NCBI GenBank assembly: GCA_021770825.1
Contig: JAETQD010000007.1
Coordinates: 89,316-153,315 of the forward strand
Reading direction: 5' to 3'
DNA: 64,000 nt
Source of the DNA: Clostridium sp.
GTDB lineage: Bacteria > Bacillota > Clostridia > Lachnospirales > Lachnospiraceae
Shown piece after piece: positions 36,333 through 44,807 of this stretch. Each line of letters begins with the position of its first letter. Position 1 is the first letter of the stretch. The position numbers and the translations under genes are program-made. The notes under the pieces are model-generated. The model was not told the origin of the DNA and made no database searches. It saw only the letters and a program-made list of their open reading frames with translations.

Positions 36333-37397
36333 TTATCCCTGTTCTTTCTGCATTGCAAGAAGCTCTGACCTGAGAGCCTCCAGTAATTCTCCCTCCGGTA
36401 CCTTTCTGAGGACCTGGCCCTTTTTGATGATGAGGCCCTCGCCGATTCCTCCGGCAATACCGATGTCTGCCTCTCTGGCCTCTCCCGGTCCGTTGACCAC
36501 ACAGCCCATGACGGCCACCTTCACATCCATGTCGATGTCAGCCACCATGGTTTCCACCTGGTTTGCCAGGCCAATGAGGTCAATCTGAGTCCGTCCGCAG
36601 GTGGGACATGACACCACCGTGGCGCCTCCGGTCCTGAGATTTAAGGCCTTTAAAATCAGCTTGGCACTCTTTATCTCCTCCAGCGGGTCTCCTGTCAGGG
36701 AAACGCGGATGGTATCTCCGATTCCCTCGTATAAAATAATTCCAAGGCCCACCGAGGACTTGATATTTCCCGATAACAGCGTTCCGGATTCGGTGATTCC
36801 CACATGGAGCGGGTATCTGCATTCCTTTGCCAGCAGCTCATGGGCCTTCACACACATGAGCACATCGGAGGACTTGATGCTGACCACCAGGTTATCGTAA
36901 CCCATCTCCTCGATGACAGCCACCTGCTTTTTGGCGCTCTCCACAATGGCCTCGGCAGTCACACCGCCGTACTTTTCCAGCAAATCCTTTTCCAGGGAAC
37001 CGCTGTTGACGCCCACACGGATGGGAATGTTGTATTTTTTCGCCGTATCCACCACAGCCTGCACCCGCTCTCTGGAGCCGATGTTTCCGGGGTTAATGCG
37101 GATTTTATCTGCTCCGCTCTCCATGGCGGCGATGGCCAGACGGTAATCAAAATGGATATCGGCCACCAGCGGAATGTGAATCTGCTTTTTTATCTGGCGG
37201 ATGGCTGCGGCCGCTTCCATGGTGGGAACTGCCACGCGGATGATATCACATCCGGCGGCCTCCAGCTTTAAAATCTGGGCCACGGTGGCCTTTACATCCT
37301 CGGTTTTTGTGTTGCACATGGACTGAATCAGCACCGGATTCCCGCCGCCGATTTTTTTATTTCCAATCTGGATTACCTTTGTATTTTCCCTGTACAT
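36333..37397 (-). CDS. ispG: 4-hydroxy-3-methylbut-2-en-1-yl diphosphate synthase
   Basis: A 354-residue, full-length IspG of the MEP isoprenoid pathway; it converts MEcPP to HMBPP with a [4Fe-4S] cluster. The cluster Cys are in S-C-P-T-C-G-R-T and, later, G-C-V-V-N-G-P-G-E. The N-terminal TIM barrel has I-Q-S-M-C-N-T-K-T-E-D. It sits between rseP (12-nt gap) and polC, in the same operon as dxr, so two MEP pathway steps are co-expressed with uppS, which uses the isoprenoid product. Confidence 0.97.
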   Translation of the reverse strand: MYRENTKVIQIGNKKIGGGNPVLIQSMCNTKTEDVKATVAQILKLEAAGCDIIRVAVPTMEAAAAIRQIKKQIHIPLVADIHFDYRLAIAAMESGADKIRINPGNIGSRERVQAVVDTAKKYNIPIRVGVNSGSLEKDLLEKYGGVTAEAIVESAKKQVAVIEEMGYDNLVVSIKSSDVLMCVKAHELLAKECRYPLHVGITESGTLLSGNIKSSVGLGIILYEGIGDTIRVSLTGDPLEEIKSAKLILKALNLRTGGATVVSCPTCGRTQIDLIGLANQVETMVADIDMDVKVAVMGCVVNGPGEAREADIGIAGGIGEGLIIKKGQVLRKVPEGELLEALRSELLAMQKEQG

Positions 37398-37409
37398 ATG
37401 AACCTCCCG

Positions 37410-38492
37410 TTAGAATAGGAATCTTAAGTCGTTAAAAAGTACAAACACCATAAAGGTCATAAGAAGAGCCATTCCTGCCATGGTCACTGCTCCCTCGATT
37501 CTCTGGTCCACCGGCTTTCTCGTCACAAACTCCCAGAGGAGAAACACCAGGCGTCCGCCGTCCAAAGCCGGAAAGGGAAGGAGATTCATTACGCCAAGGT
37601 TTGCCGAAAACATCACCATCAGGTTCAGAAGATTCATGATCACCGTGATGGTTCCGTACTGGCTTACCTCCTCCACCGTATTGTCGATCATGCTGACAAT
37701 GCGGATGGGGCCTGCAATATCATCGGTCCCCACATGGCCCTTTACAAGCTCTTTTAAGCTGTCAATCACAGACAGAATCGTATAACGTACCTCAGCGGCC
37801 CCATACTTTATAATCTCCGGCAGGGATGTTCCCGGAGAACGGTAGCCGGAAAAGCTGACCCCGACCAGATACCGGCCGCCCTGGTTCACGAACTGGTCTG
37901 CATCCAGGAAGGTCTCATATTTTTTCCAGGTATCCGTGGCCGCATCGTACCGCTTATACTGAAGGGCGGCATCCTGTTTTCCGTTGACAATCATGTAGAG
38001 GACCATATCCCTGGCGATCATCACCCGGCGGTTCCCGATTTTTGTGATCACATCCCCCGCCTGAAGTCCGGCCGCCTCCGCCGCCTGGCCCTCTGTGACG
38101 CTTTTTACCACCGGCGGGTCATAGCCGGCCCAGGCCACAATCACAGCCGCAAATACAAAGGCCAGGATAAAGTTAAACACCGGGCCTGCCGCAATCACAG
38201 ACATTCTGGCCAACGGGGACTTGGAGAAAAAGGAGCCGGAACTTTCCGCGGCCTCCTCCTCTTCATCGCCGAATTCCCCCAGCATGGCACAGGAGCCGCC
38301 TAAGGGGAACAGCTTTACGGAATATCTGGTATTGCTTTTTTTGCTCACATGGGAGAGAAGTCTTGGTCCAAAGCCCAGAGAAAACTCCACCACCGTGATT
38401 CCATTTAATCTGGCCAGAAGAAAATGGCCGAATTCATGGAACAATACAATTACACTAAGTACAAGAAGTGCCAATATCACTTCTTCGTCCAC
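37410..38492 (-). CDS. rseP: Site-2 intramembrane metalloprotease RseP-like
   Basis: A 360-residue membrane zinc protease. The active-site H-E-F-G-H is in the first span (residues 19-23), a PDZ domain follows (about 120-200, G-L-Q-A-G-D-V-I-T-K-I-G), and the third motif N-L-L-P-F-P-A-L-D-G-G-R is near the C-terminus. It cuts membrane-bound substrates such as anti-sigma factors or signal peptides (RseP/RasP family). The gene is 23 nt after dxr, the usual order in Firmicutes. Confidence 0.95.
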   Translation of the reverse strand: MDEEVILALLVLSVIVLFHEFGHFLLARLNGITVVEFSLGFGPRLLSHVSKKSNTRYSVKLFPLGGSCAMLGEFGDEEEEAAESSGSFFSKSPLARMSVIAAGPVFNFILAFVFAAVIVAWAGYDPPVVKSVTEGQAAEAAGLQAGDVITKIGNRRVMIARDMVLYMIVNGKQDAALQYKRYDAATDTWKKYETFLDADQFVNQGGRYLVGVSFSGYRSPGTSLPEIIKYGAAEVRYTILSVIDSLKELVKGHVGTDDIAGPIRIVSMIDNTVEEVSQYGTITVIMNLLNLMVMFSANLGVMNLLPFPALDGGRLVFLLWEFVTRKPVDQRIEGAVTMAGMALLMTFMVFVLFNDLRFLF

Positions 38493-38515
38493 CTGCTTTC
38501 TTTCCGGCAGCCGGG

Positions 38516-39664
38516 CTATTTCCCCCAGCCGCTCCTTATAAATTCATAGGTCTCCTGCTCTGCCGAAAGTACCTCATCCAGAGACGGATGTTCTTTCTTT
38601 TTATGATGTCCCAAAGCCGCCTCAATGATATCTGTAATTTCCAGGTAGGAAATCTCCCGGTTTAAAAATTTGGCAACGGCCATCTCATTGGCCGCATTGA
38701 ATACCACCGGAAGGGAACCTCCGGCTCTTCCCACCTCATAGGCCAGGGAAAGGCCGCGGAAATTTTGAAAATCCGGCTCCTCAAAGGTAATCTCCTTTAA
38801 TTTCCAGAAATCCAGACGGTCTCCCGCCATGGGTCTCCGCTCCGGATAATATAGGGCATACTGGATGGGCAGCTTCATATCGGGCGTTCCAAGCTGGGCC
38901 ATGACGGCGCCGTCCGTAAACTGCACCATGGAGTGGATGATGCTCTTGGGCTGCACCACCACCTTCACATCGTCCATGGACACGTGAAACAGCCATTTGG
39001 CCTCCATGACCTCCAGTCCCTTGTTGACCATGGTGGAGCTGTCGATGGTAATTTTTCTTCCCATGGACCAGTTGGGGTGCTTTAAGGCATCCTCCAGGGT
39101 CACATGCTTCATCTGTTCTCTGGTCCATCCGCGGAACGGGCCTCCGGACGCGGTCAGGAGAATCTTTTCAATTTTATTCCCTGCTTCGCCGTTTAAGCAC
39201 TGGAAAATTGCGCTGTGCTCGCTGTCCACCGGAAGGAGACGCACCTTTTTTTCCTTTACAAGCGGTATGATCAGATGTCCTGCGGTCACCAGGGTTTCCT
39301 TGTTGGCCAGGGCAATGTCCTTACCTGCCTCGATGGCGGCCATGGTGGGGCGGATTCCGATCATGCCGACCACAGCGGTCACAAGAATCTCATAGCCCTC
39401 CATCACGGCAATTTCCATGAGACCGTCCATGCCGCTTACGATTTTTGTATTGGTATCCTTCACAAGAAGGGAAAGCTCTTTTGCCTTTTCTTCGTCCCAC
39501 ACACCGCAGAGCTTGGGAGAAAATTCCCTGATCTGCTTTTCCAGAAGGCGGATATTGGTTCCCGCTGCAATGGCGGCCACCTCAATATCTCCGTTGGCCC
39601 GCACCACCTCCAGGGTCTGGGTTCCAATGGAGCCTGTGGACCCTAAAACTGCTATCCGTTTCAT
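38516..39664 (-). CDS. dxr: 1-deoxy-D-xylulose 5-phosphate reductoisomerase
   Basis: A 382-residue Dxr, which makes MEP from DXP with NADPH. The N-terminal nucleotide-binding motif is G-S-T-G-S-I-G-T-Q; the metal site is in V-D-S-E-H-S-A-I-F and the loop T-A-S-G-G-P-F-R-G-W is conserved. Length is normal. It follows cdsA by 19 nt and precedes rseP and ispG. Confidence 0.97.
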   Translation of the reverse strand: MKRIAVLGSTGSIGTQTLEVVRANGDIEVAAIAAGTNIRLLEKQIREFSPKLCGVWDEEKAKELSLLVKDTNTKIVSGMDGLMEIAVMEGYEILVTAVVGMIGIRPTMAAIEAGKDIALANKETLVTAGHLIIPLVKEKKVRLLPVDSEHSAIFQCLNGEAGNKIEKILLTASGGPFRGWTREQMKHVTLEDALKHPNWSMGRKITIDSSTMVNKGLEVMEAKWLFHVSMDDVKVVVQPKSIIHSMVQFTDGAVMAQLGTPDMKLPIQYALYYPERRPMAGDRLDFWKLKEITFEEPDFQNFRGLSLAYEVGRAGGSLPVVFNAANEMAVAKFLNREISYLEITDIIEAALGHHKKKEHPSLDEVLSAEQETYEFIRSGWGK

Positions 39665-39683
39665 ATGTCATACACCTTTCGTC

Positions 39684-40490
39684 TTATCGAAAGCCCAGGA
39701 ACATTACTGCAAAGTAAATGGCCGGGGCCGTAAAAATCATACTGTCGAACCGGTCCAAAATCCCTCCGTGTCCGGGAATCAGACGGCCGTAATCTTTAAT
39801 TCCATGGTTTCTTTTGATGGCAGAGGCGGCCAGATCACCGATCTGGGAGATCACCGCAGCGATGGCACAGGCGGCCGCGCTTATTAAGCCGGGCTGCATT
39901 ACGTCCACCATGCTCTGTTCAAAGTAAGCGCCGTATAAAAAGCCCAGAATGGCCGCGCCTAAAACGCCTCCGACGGCTCCCTCAATGGATTTTTTCGGGC
40001 TCAGCTTCGGCGCCATTTTATGCTTTCCAAACAGCATTCCCACGCAGTAGGCACAGGTGTCGCAGCCCCAGGAGCTTAAGACAATGAGCCACACCAGGTA
40101 TTTTCCATCGGGCATGCTCCGCACCTGGTACAGGTAGGAGAACATTAAGCCCACATAAAAGATTCCAAAAAAGGCCACCGTAATCTGCTCCGTCCCGAAT
40201 TTGGGGAAGGTGACCACATAAACCGTCATAAGAACCATCAGGGCTGCAATGGTTAAAAAGGTCATATAATGTTCGCTGTCGGTCCACAGCATATAGTAGT
40301 AGGCCAGAACCGCCAGGTAGCCCAGAATTCCCGGAAGCTCCTTTTCGATTTTCATGACCCGGTAAAGCTCAAAAAGTCCCACCAGGGAAATGGCCATGGA
40401 TGCCAGAAATAAAAAGGTCCCTCCCTGGATCAAAAGAAACGCCGCCAGAATTACCAGGACGATTCCGCTTATCAGTCTGGTTGTAAACAT
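39684..40490 (-). CDS. cdsA: Phosphatidate cytidylyltransferase
   Basis: A 268-residue polytopic membrane enzyme that makes CDP-diacylglycerol from phosphatidic acid and CTP. The C-terminal signature S-Q-I-G-D-L-A-A-S-A-I-K-R-N-H-G-I-K-D-Y is present, followed by G-R-L-I-P-G-H-G-G-I-L-D-R-F-D-S. About eight hydrophobic spans are seen. It follows uppS by 11 nt. Confidence 0.96.
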   Translation of the reverse strand: MFTTRLISGIVLVILAAFLLIQGGTFLFLASMAISLVGLFELYRVMKIEKELPGILGYLAVLAYYYMLWTDSEHYMTFLTIAALMVLMTVYVVTFPKFGTEQITVAFFGIFYVGLMFSYLYQVRSMPDGKYLVWLIVLSSWGCDTCAYCVGMLFGKHKMAPKLSPKKSIEGAVGGVLGAAILGFLYGAYFEQSMVDVMQPGLISAAACAIAAVISQIGDLAASAIKRNHGIKDYGRLIPGHGGILDRFDSMIFTAPAIYFAVMFLGFR

Positions 40491-40501
40491 AAACCCTCTC
40501 C

Positions 40502-41230
40502 TTATTTGGTCTCCGTTTTTGTAACGCCGCCGAACCGCCGCTCTCTTTTATTATACTGCCGGATGGCCTCCAAAAGCTCCTCACGGTTAAAATCCGGCCA
40601 CAGGCAGTCTGTCACGTAGAGTTCTGAATAGGCAAGCTGCCACAGCAGATAGTTTGAAAGCCGCAGTTCTCCGCTGGTCCTGATTAAAAGATCCGGGTCC
40701 GGGATGTCTTTTGTATCCAGATAGGAGGCAAAGACGGCTTCCGTCATCTGGCCTTCCTCAAGCTTTCCTTCCTTCACATCCGCCATGATTTTCTTTACAG
40801 CCCTTGTGATCTCGTCACGGCTTCCGTAATTGACTGCAATGATGAAGGTGAGGCCCGTATTGTCCTTGGTGCTCTCCTCCAGGCGGTTGATTCCTTCCAC
40901 AATGTCAGCGGCAAACCGGCTTCTTTCCCCGATCATTTTCACCCTGATATTATTCTCCACGGCAATTTTAAGAAGCCGTTTTGTGTAGAAGCGGAAAAGC
41001 TGCATCAACGCCCCCACTTCCTCCTCAGGCCGCTTCCAGTTTTCCGTGGAAAACCCGTATACGGTCAGGTACTGAATTCCAAGCCTTGCCGCATCCTCAA
41101 CGATCTGCTCCACGGTCTCACAGCCCTTTTTGTGGCCCATCTGTCTTGGCAGGCCCCGCTTTTTGGCCCAGCGGCCGTTTCCGTCTAGAATCAGCGCCAC
41201 ATGGGCGGGAATGTTTAACTTTTCTTCCAT
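40502..41230 (-). CDS. uppS: Undecaprenyl diphosphate synthase
   Basis: A 242-residue cis-prenyltransferase making the C55 lipid carrier for peptidoglycan and teichoic acids. Motifs A-L-I-L-D-G-N-G-R-W-A-K-K-R (catalytic Asp about 16), G-H-K-K-G, F-S-T-E-N-W-x-R and R-T-S-G-E-x-R-L-S-N-Y-L-L-W-Q are all present. It lies between frr (61-nt gap) and cdsA. Confidence 0.97.
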   Translation of the reverse strand: MEEKLNIPAHVALILDGNGRWAKKRGLPRQMGHKKGCETVEQIVEDAARLGIQYLTVYGFSTENWKRPEEEVGALMQLFRFYTKRLLKIAVENNIRVKMIGERSRFAADIVEGINRLEESTKDNTGLTFIIAVNYGSRDEITRAVKKIMADVKEGKLEEGQMTEAVFASYLDTKDIPDPDLLIRTSGELRLSNYLLWQLAYSELYVTDCLWPDFNREELLEAIRQYNKRERRFGGVTKTETK

Positions 41231-41291
41231 CCTCGTTTCCTCCCGTTCGACAAAACAGGGGCCAGGTCTCCCTGCCCCCTGCGTTTTTCTC

Positions 41292-41846
41292 TTATACCGT
41301 AAGAATTTCCTTGGTCTTATTTTCCACGGCCTTGTCGATCTTTTCGATGGCTTTGTCGGTGATCTTCTGCATCTTTTCGGTTGCGTCCTTTAAATCGTCC
41401 TCGGAGATCTCATCGTTCTTTTCCATCTTTTTAAAGCTGTCATTGGCATCCCGGCGGATGTTGCGGATGGCCACCTTGGAGGCCTCGCCTTTTTTCTTCA
41501 CATCCTTGGCCAGCTCTTTACGTCTGTCCTCGGTGAGCTCCGGGAATACCAGGCGAATTACGCTGCCGTCGTTGCTGGGATTGATTCCCAGGTCAGAGGT
41601 CTGGATTGCCTTTTCGATGGCTTTGATCAGGCTCTTTTCCCAGGGCTGAATTAATATCATTCTGGCTTCCGGTACAGAAATGTTACCAACCTGCTGGATG
41701 GGGGTTGGAGTTCCGTAATAATCGACTTTGATCTTATCCAGTACGTGAGGATTTGCACGTCCTGCGCGGATGGATGCGAAATCATTCTGTAACGCGTCGA
41801 TGGTTTTTTCCATTTTGTCTTCGTATACCTTTAATTCTTCCTTCAT
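41292..41846 (-). CDS. frr: Ribosome recycling factor
   Basis: A 184-residue RRF that, with EF-G, splits post-termination ribosomes. The conserved R-A-G-R-A-N-P-H-V-L-D-K-I, Y-Y-G-T-P-T-P-I-Q-Q and L-I-x-P-W-E-K-S segments are present, with the expected coiled-coil C-terminus. It follows pyrH by 12 nt and has GGAGG before its ATG. Confidence 0.98.
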   Translation of the reverse strand: MKEELKVYEDKMEKTIDALQNDFASIRAGRANPHVLDKIKVDYYGTPTPIQQVGNISVPEARMILIQPWEKSLIKAIEKAIQTSDLGINPSNDGSVIRLVFPELTEDRRKELAKDVKKKGEASKVAIRNIRRDANDSFKKMEKNDEISEDDLKDATEKMQKITDKAIEKIDKAVENKTKEILTV

Positions 41847-41858
41847 ATAACCCTCCTG

Positions 41859-42572
41859 TTAATTGGCGGTAACTATGGTACCGTTAATGTTCCCCTGCAT
41901 TGCGTTTGCAATACCATTTGTCTCATTCAGGGAAAAGACAGCCATGGGCATTTTATGTTCCATACACATGATGGATGCGGTCAGGTCAACCACTGCCAGC
42001 TTTTTATCAATTACTTCCTGAATGGAAATTTTGTCATATTTCTTTGCGTTTGGATTTACCTTCGGATCACTATCGTACACACCGTCAATGGCCTTGGCTA
42101 AGAGGATGCAGTCTGCTTCCATTTCGATGGCCATTAAAGTGATCGTTGTATCGGTGGAGAAATAGGGATGTCCGATTCCTCCGGCGAAGAAAACCACCAT
42201 TCCCTTTTCAAAGTATTTGTTGGCCCGGTCTTTTGTGAAAAGCTTGGTCATCGGACCGCACTCGAAGGGAGTTAAAATCTGCGTCTTCATTCCGGCGTTG
42301 CGGAAAATCTCAGATACATAAATGCAGTTCATGATGGTGGCTAACATTCCGATCTGGTCAGCCTTGGTGCGGTCGATGGCATCGCTGGTACGTCCGCGCC
42401 AGAAGTTTCCGCCGCCGATGACGATTCCCACCTGAACGCCTGCATCCACGGACTCCTTTACCTGTCTTGCCACTTCTTTTACTGTATCTTCATCAAATCC
42501 CGTCTTTTTCGGGCCGGCAAGAGCCTCCCCGCTCAGTTTCAGAAATACACGTTTCATTTCCATGGTTTTCAT
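41859..42572 (-). CDS. pyrH: Uridylate (UMP) kinase
   Basis: A 237-residue bacterial UMP kinase (amino acid kinase fold): L-K-L-S-G-E-A-L-A-G at the start, G-G-G-N-F-W-R-G for the phosphate site and D-G-V-Y-D-S-D-P-K-V-N-P at about 170. ATG at 42572 is very close to AGGAGA; ATG at 42563 has better spacing and may be the real start. It is the first gene of the eight-gene operon to polC and has a strong promoter. Confidence 0.97.
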   Translation of the reverse strand: MKTMEMKRVFLKLSGEALAGPKKTGFDEDTVKEVARQVKESVDAGVQVGIVIGGGNFWRGRTSDAIDRTKADQIGMLATIMNCIYVSEIFRNAGMKTQILTPFECGPMTKLFTKDRANKYFEKGMVVFFAGGIGHPYFSTDTTITLMAIEMEADCILLAKAIDGVYDSDPKVNPNAKKYDKISIQEVIDKKLAVVDLTASIMCMEHKMPMAVFSLNETNGIANAMQGNINGTIVTAN

Positions 42573-42613
42573 GCTCTCCTATGTAAGATTTCTTGTAGTG
42601 ATTTCTTTTACCG

Positions 42614-42642
42614 ATTATAGCATACTTTTATAAAATTGCCAA
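42614..42642 (-). promoter_or_regulatory. Promoter of the pyrH-polC operon
   Basis: TTGGCA (42637-42642), 17-nt spacer, TATAAT (42614-42619). It sits directly after the rubrerythrin terminator. Confidence 0.85.
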
Positions 42643-42647
42643 CACAT

Positions 42648-42680
42648 AAAAAACCGCCGGAACTCTTTCTTTTCCGGCGG
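42648..42680 (-). terminator. Terminator after rubrerythrin
   Basis: A perfect 9-bp stem (CCGCCGGAA / TTCCGGCGG) followed by six T on the minus strand, 11 nt past the stop codon. Confidence 0.92.
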
Positions 42681-42691
42681 CCTTAAGTCGT

Positions 42692-43225
42692 TTAGTAATT
42701 TTCGGCTCTCATTTCAAAGTAGCTCTGGGGATGTGCACATACGGGGCAGACAGCCGGAGCTTTCTTTCCGACCACCAGATGGCCGCAGTTCCTGCATACC
42801 CACATGGTTTCTTCGGACTTTTCAAATACCTTCTGCATCTCCACATTGTTTAAAAGCTTTAAGTATCTCTCCTCATGGGTCTTCTCGATGGCGGCCACCA
42901 TGGAAAACTTCCTTGCCAGTTCCGTAAAGCCCTCGGCCTCAGCTTCCTCGGCGAAGGTCTTATACATGTCGGTCCACTCGTAATTTTCGCCTGCGGCGGC
43001 AGCCTTTAAGTTTTCCTCTGTGTTTCCAAGGAGTTTTAATTCCTTAAACCACAGCTTGGCGTGCTCTTTTTCGTTATCGGCTGTTTCCTGGAAAATTCCT
43101 GCGATCTGCTCATAGCCTTCCCGCCTGGCCACGTCCGCAAAATACGTATATTTGTTTCTGGCCTGGGATTCTCCTGCAAATGCGGCCACCAGGTTCTGTT
43201 CCGTCCTGCTTCCCTTTAATTCCAT
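42692..43225 (-). CDS. rbr: Rubrerythrin
   Basis: A 177-residue peroxide-reducing protein of anaerobes. The N-terminal ferritin-like four-helix domain has di-iron ligands in the E-S-Q-A-R-N-K-Y, E-x-x-H (D-N-E-K-E-H-A) and E-K-T-H-E-E-R-Y motifs. The C-terminal rubredoxin domain has V-C-R-N-C-G-H and C-P-V-C-A-H-P. It removes H2O2 in the cytosol. AGGAGG precedes the ATG. It is a single-gene unit with its own terminator. Confidence 0.96.
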   Translation of the reverse strand: MELKGSRTEQNLVAAFAGESQARNKYTYFADVARREGYEQIAGIFQETADNEKEHAKLWFKELKLLGNTEENLKAAAAGENYEWTDMYKTFAEEAEAEGFTELARKFSMVAAIEKTHEERYLKLLNNVEMQKVFEKSEETMWVCRNCGHLVVGKKAPAVCPVCAHPQSYFEMRAENY

Positions 43226-43313
43226 CTGGATTTCCTCCTAAACTTACCATATATTTTTGATTTCTTTTACTATGGTAGTTTTCCAGATTTTTTCGGATTT
43301 ATACATTTTCTTC

Positions 43314-44345
43314 CTAAAGAAGGGAAATCAGAGACCGGACGTCTTCCTCCTTTGTGGCCCAGCTTGTGGCAAAACGGACCACCGTATGGGTATCATCGTA
43401 TTTTTCCCAGAAGCTGAAGGAGACCTTCTTTTTTAACTCCTCCATCTTCCCGTTTTCCAGAATCACAAACTGCTGGTTGGTGGGGGAATCAAGGTCAAAA
43501 ACATAGCCCTTTTCCTTTAAACCTTCCTTTAACAGTTCAGCCATACGGATGGCATGCTCTGAAATTTTCAGATACAGATCATCTGTAAACAGCGTATCAA
43601 ACTGGATTCCCAGAAGACGTCCCTTGGCTAAAAGGGCCCCGTGCTGTTTTACGGTTGTGAAAAACCGCTTCGGCGTATTGTTCCTCGGAAATACCACAGC
43701 TTCCCCGCAAAGGGCTCCCACCTTGGTTCCGCCGATATAAAAGGCGTCGCAGTACCGGGCGACCACCGGGAGCGTCACATCGGTATCCCTGGCGGCCAGT
43801 CCGTATCCCAGCCGGGCCCCGTCCAGATATAAGGGGATTTCATACTGGCTGCAGACTTCGTGAATGGCCTTTAACTGGTCCTTTGTGTACAGGGTTCCGT
43901 ATTCTGTGGGATGGGAAATATAAACCATTCCCGGAAAAACCATGTGGTCATGGTTTCCGTCGCCCCAGAAGGTCTTTAAATACTCCAAAAGCTCAGAGGC
44001 ATCTATTTTTCCCTGGTGCTCCGGGATTGTTAAAACCTTATGTCCGCCGGCCTCTATGGCTCCCGCTTCGTGGACGCTCACATGTCCCGTGGCGGCTGCC
44101 ACCACACCCTCATAGGGACGTAAGAGACTGTCAATGACCGTGGCGTTGGTCTGGGTTCCGCCTACCAGGAAGAATACCTCTCCCTCGGGGCATCCGCACG
44201 CCTTGAGAATTTTTTCTGCCGCACCGGCACAGTAGGGATCGCTTCCGTATCCCGGAAGCTTTTCCATATTTGTCTCCAGAAGACGCTTCATGACGGCCTC
44301 GTGAGCGCCCTCCAGGTAATCACATTCAAATGAAAGCATATCCAT
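43314..44345 (-). CDS. ltaE: Low-specificity L-threonine aldolase family protein
   Basis: A 343-residue PLP enzyme of fold type I that splits threonine (or allo-threonine) to glycine and acetaldehyde. The PLP-Lys lies in I-G-G-T-K-V-G-A-L (about 200), with D-G-A-R-L-G-Y about 30 residues earlier and the N-terminal D-Y-x-E-G-A-H segment. It is 11 nt after the small hypothetical gene and probably shares its promoter. Related beta-eliminating enzymes are possible, but the motifs fit threonine aldolase. Confidence 0.9.
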   Translation of the reverse strand: MDMLSFECDYLEGAHEAVMKRLLETNMEKLPGYGSDPYCAGAAEKILKACGCPEGEVFFLVGGTQTNATVIDSLLRPYEGVVAAATGHVSVHEAGAIEAGGHKVLTIPEHQGKIDASELLEYLKTFWGDGNHDHMVFPGMVYISHPTEYGTLYTKDQLKAIHEVCSQYEIPLYLDGARLGYGLAARDTDVTLPVVARYCDAFYIGGTKVGALCGEAVVFPRNNTPKRFFTTVKQHGALLAKGRLLGIQFDTLFTDDLYLKISEHAIRMAELLKEGLKEKGYVFDLDSPTNQQFVILENGKMEELKKKVSFSFWEKYDDTHTVVRFATSWATKEEDVRSLISLL

Positions 44346-44356
44346 ACTCCTTATTT

Positions 44357-44719
44357 TTACTGTCTCCGGTCTTTTTTGTCTTCCCGGAAGCTTTTAATCA
44401 CCAGATTGGCCGGATACTGGTAGGCGTAGGTGCAGCGTTTCATCAGCTCTGCTTCCTCCGGGGTCCGGCATACGCTTAAAATCATTTCCTCCTCTTCCTG
44501 GAGAAGATAGGCCTCCCCATTACCGTCCCGGTCCTTGATTTCCTTGTAAATCCGGTACTTTTTATAATAGTCCGGGCATGGGGACTGCTTCACCTTCACA
44601 GGTTCCGGAACAATGTTCAGTTTATATGCATCCGACATCCTGGCCAGAATATTATGTACCTTCTCGCAGGTTTCTCTGGAAACCATGTCCGGAGCCGGAA
44701 TACAAACCATATAATTCAT
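44357..44719 (-). CDS. Conserved small protein of unknown function
   Basis: A 120-residue soluble alpha/beta protein beginning MNYMVCIPAPDMVSRETCEK with no signal or membrane span. It contains a C-P-D-Y-Y-K-K-Y segment and an E-E-E-E-M-I-L stretch. I do not recognise it. AAAGGAG precedes the ATG, and a strong promoter is 45 nt upstream. It is likely co-transcribed with the threonine aldolase gene, 11 nt downstream. Confidence 0.6.
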   Translation of the reverse strand: MNYMVCIPAPDMVSRETCEKVHNILARMSDAYKLNIVPEPVKVKQSPCPDYYKKYRIYKEIKDRDGNGEAYLLQEEEEMILSVCRTPEEAELMKRCTYAYQYPANLVIKSFREDKKDRRQ

Positions 44720-44766
44720 GTTTCGCTCCTTTACTTTCTCTTTTTGGTATCTTTTGGTTTCCGTCC

Positions 44767-44795
44767 ATTATATCATGAATGAGATTTCTTTTCAA
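44767..44795 (-). promoter_or_regulatory. Promoter of the hypothetical-ltaE unit
   Basis: TTGAAA (44790-44795), 17-nt spacer, TATAAT (44767-44772), just after the P-type ATPase gene. Confidence 0.82.
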
Positions 44796-44807
44796 CTGCC
44801 TCCGGAT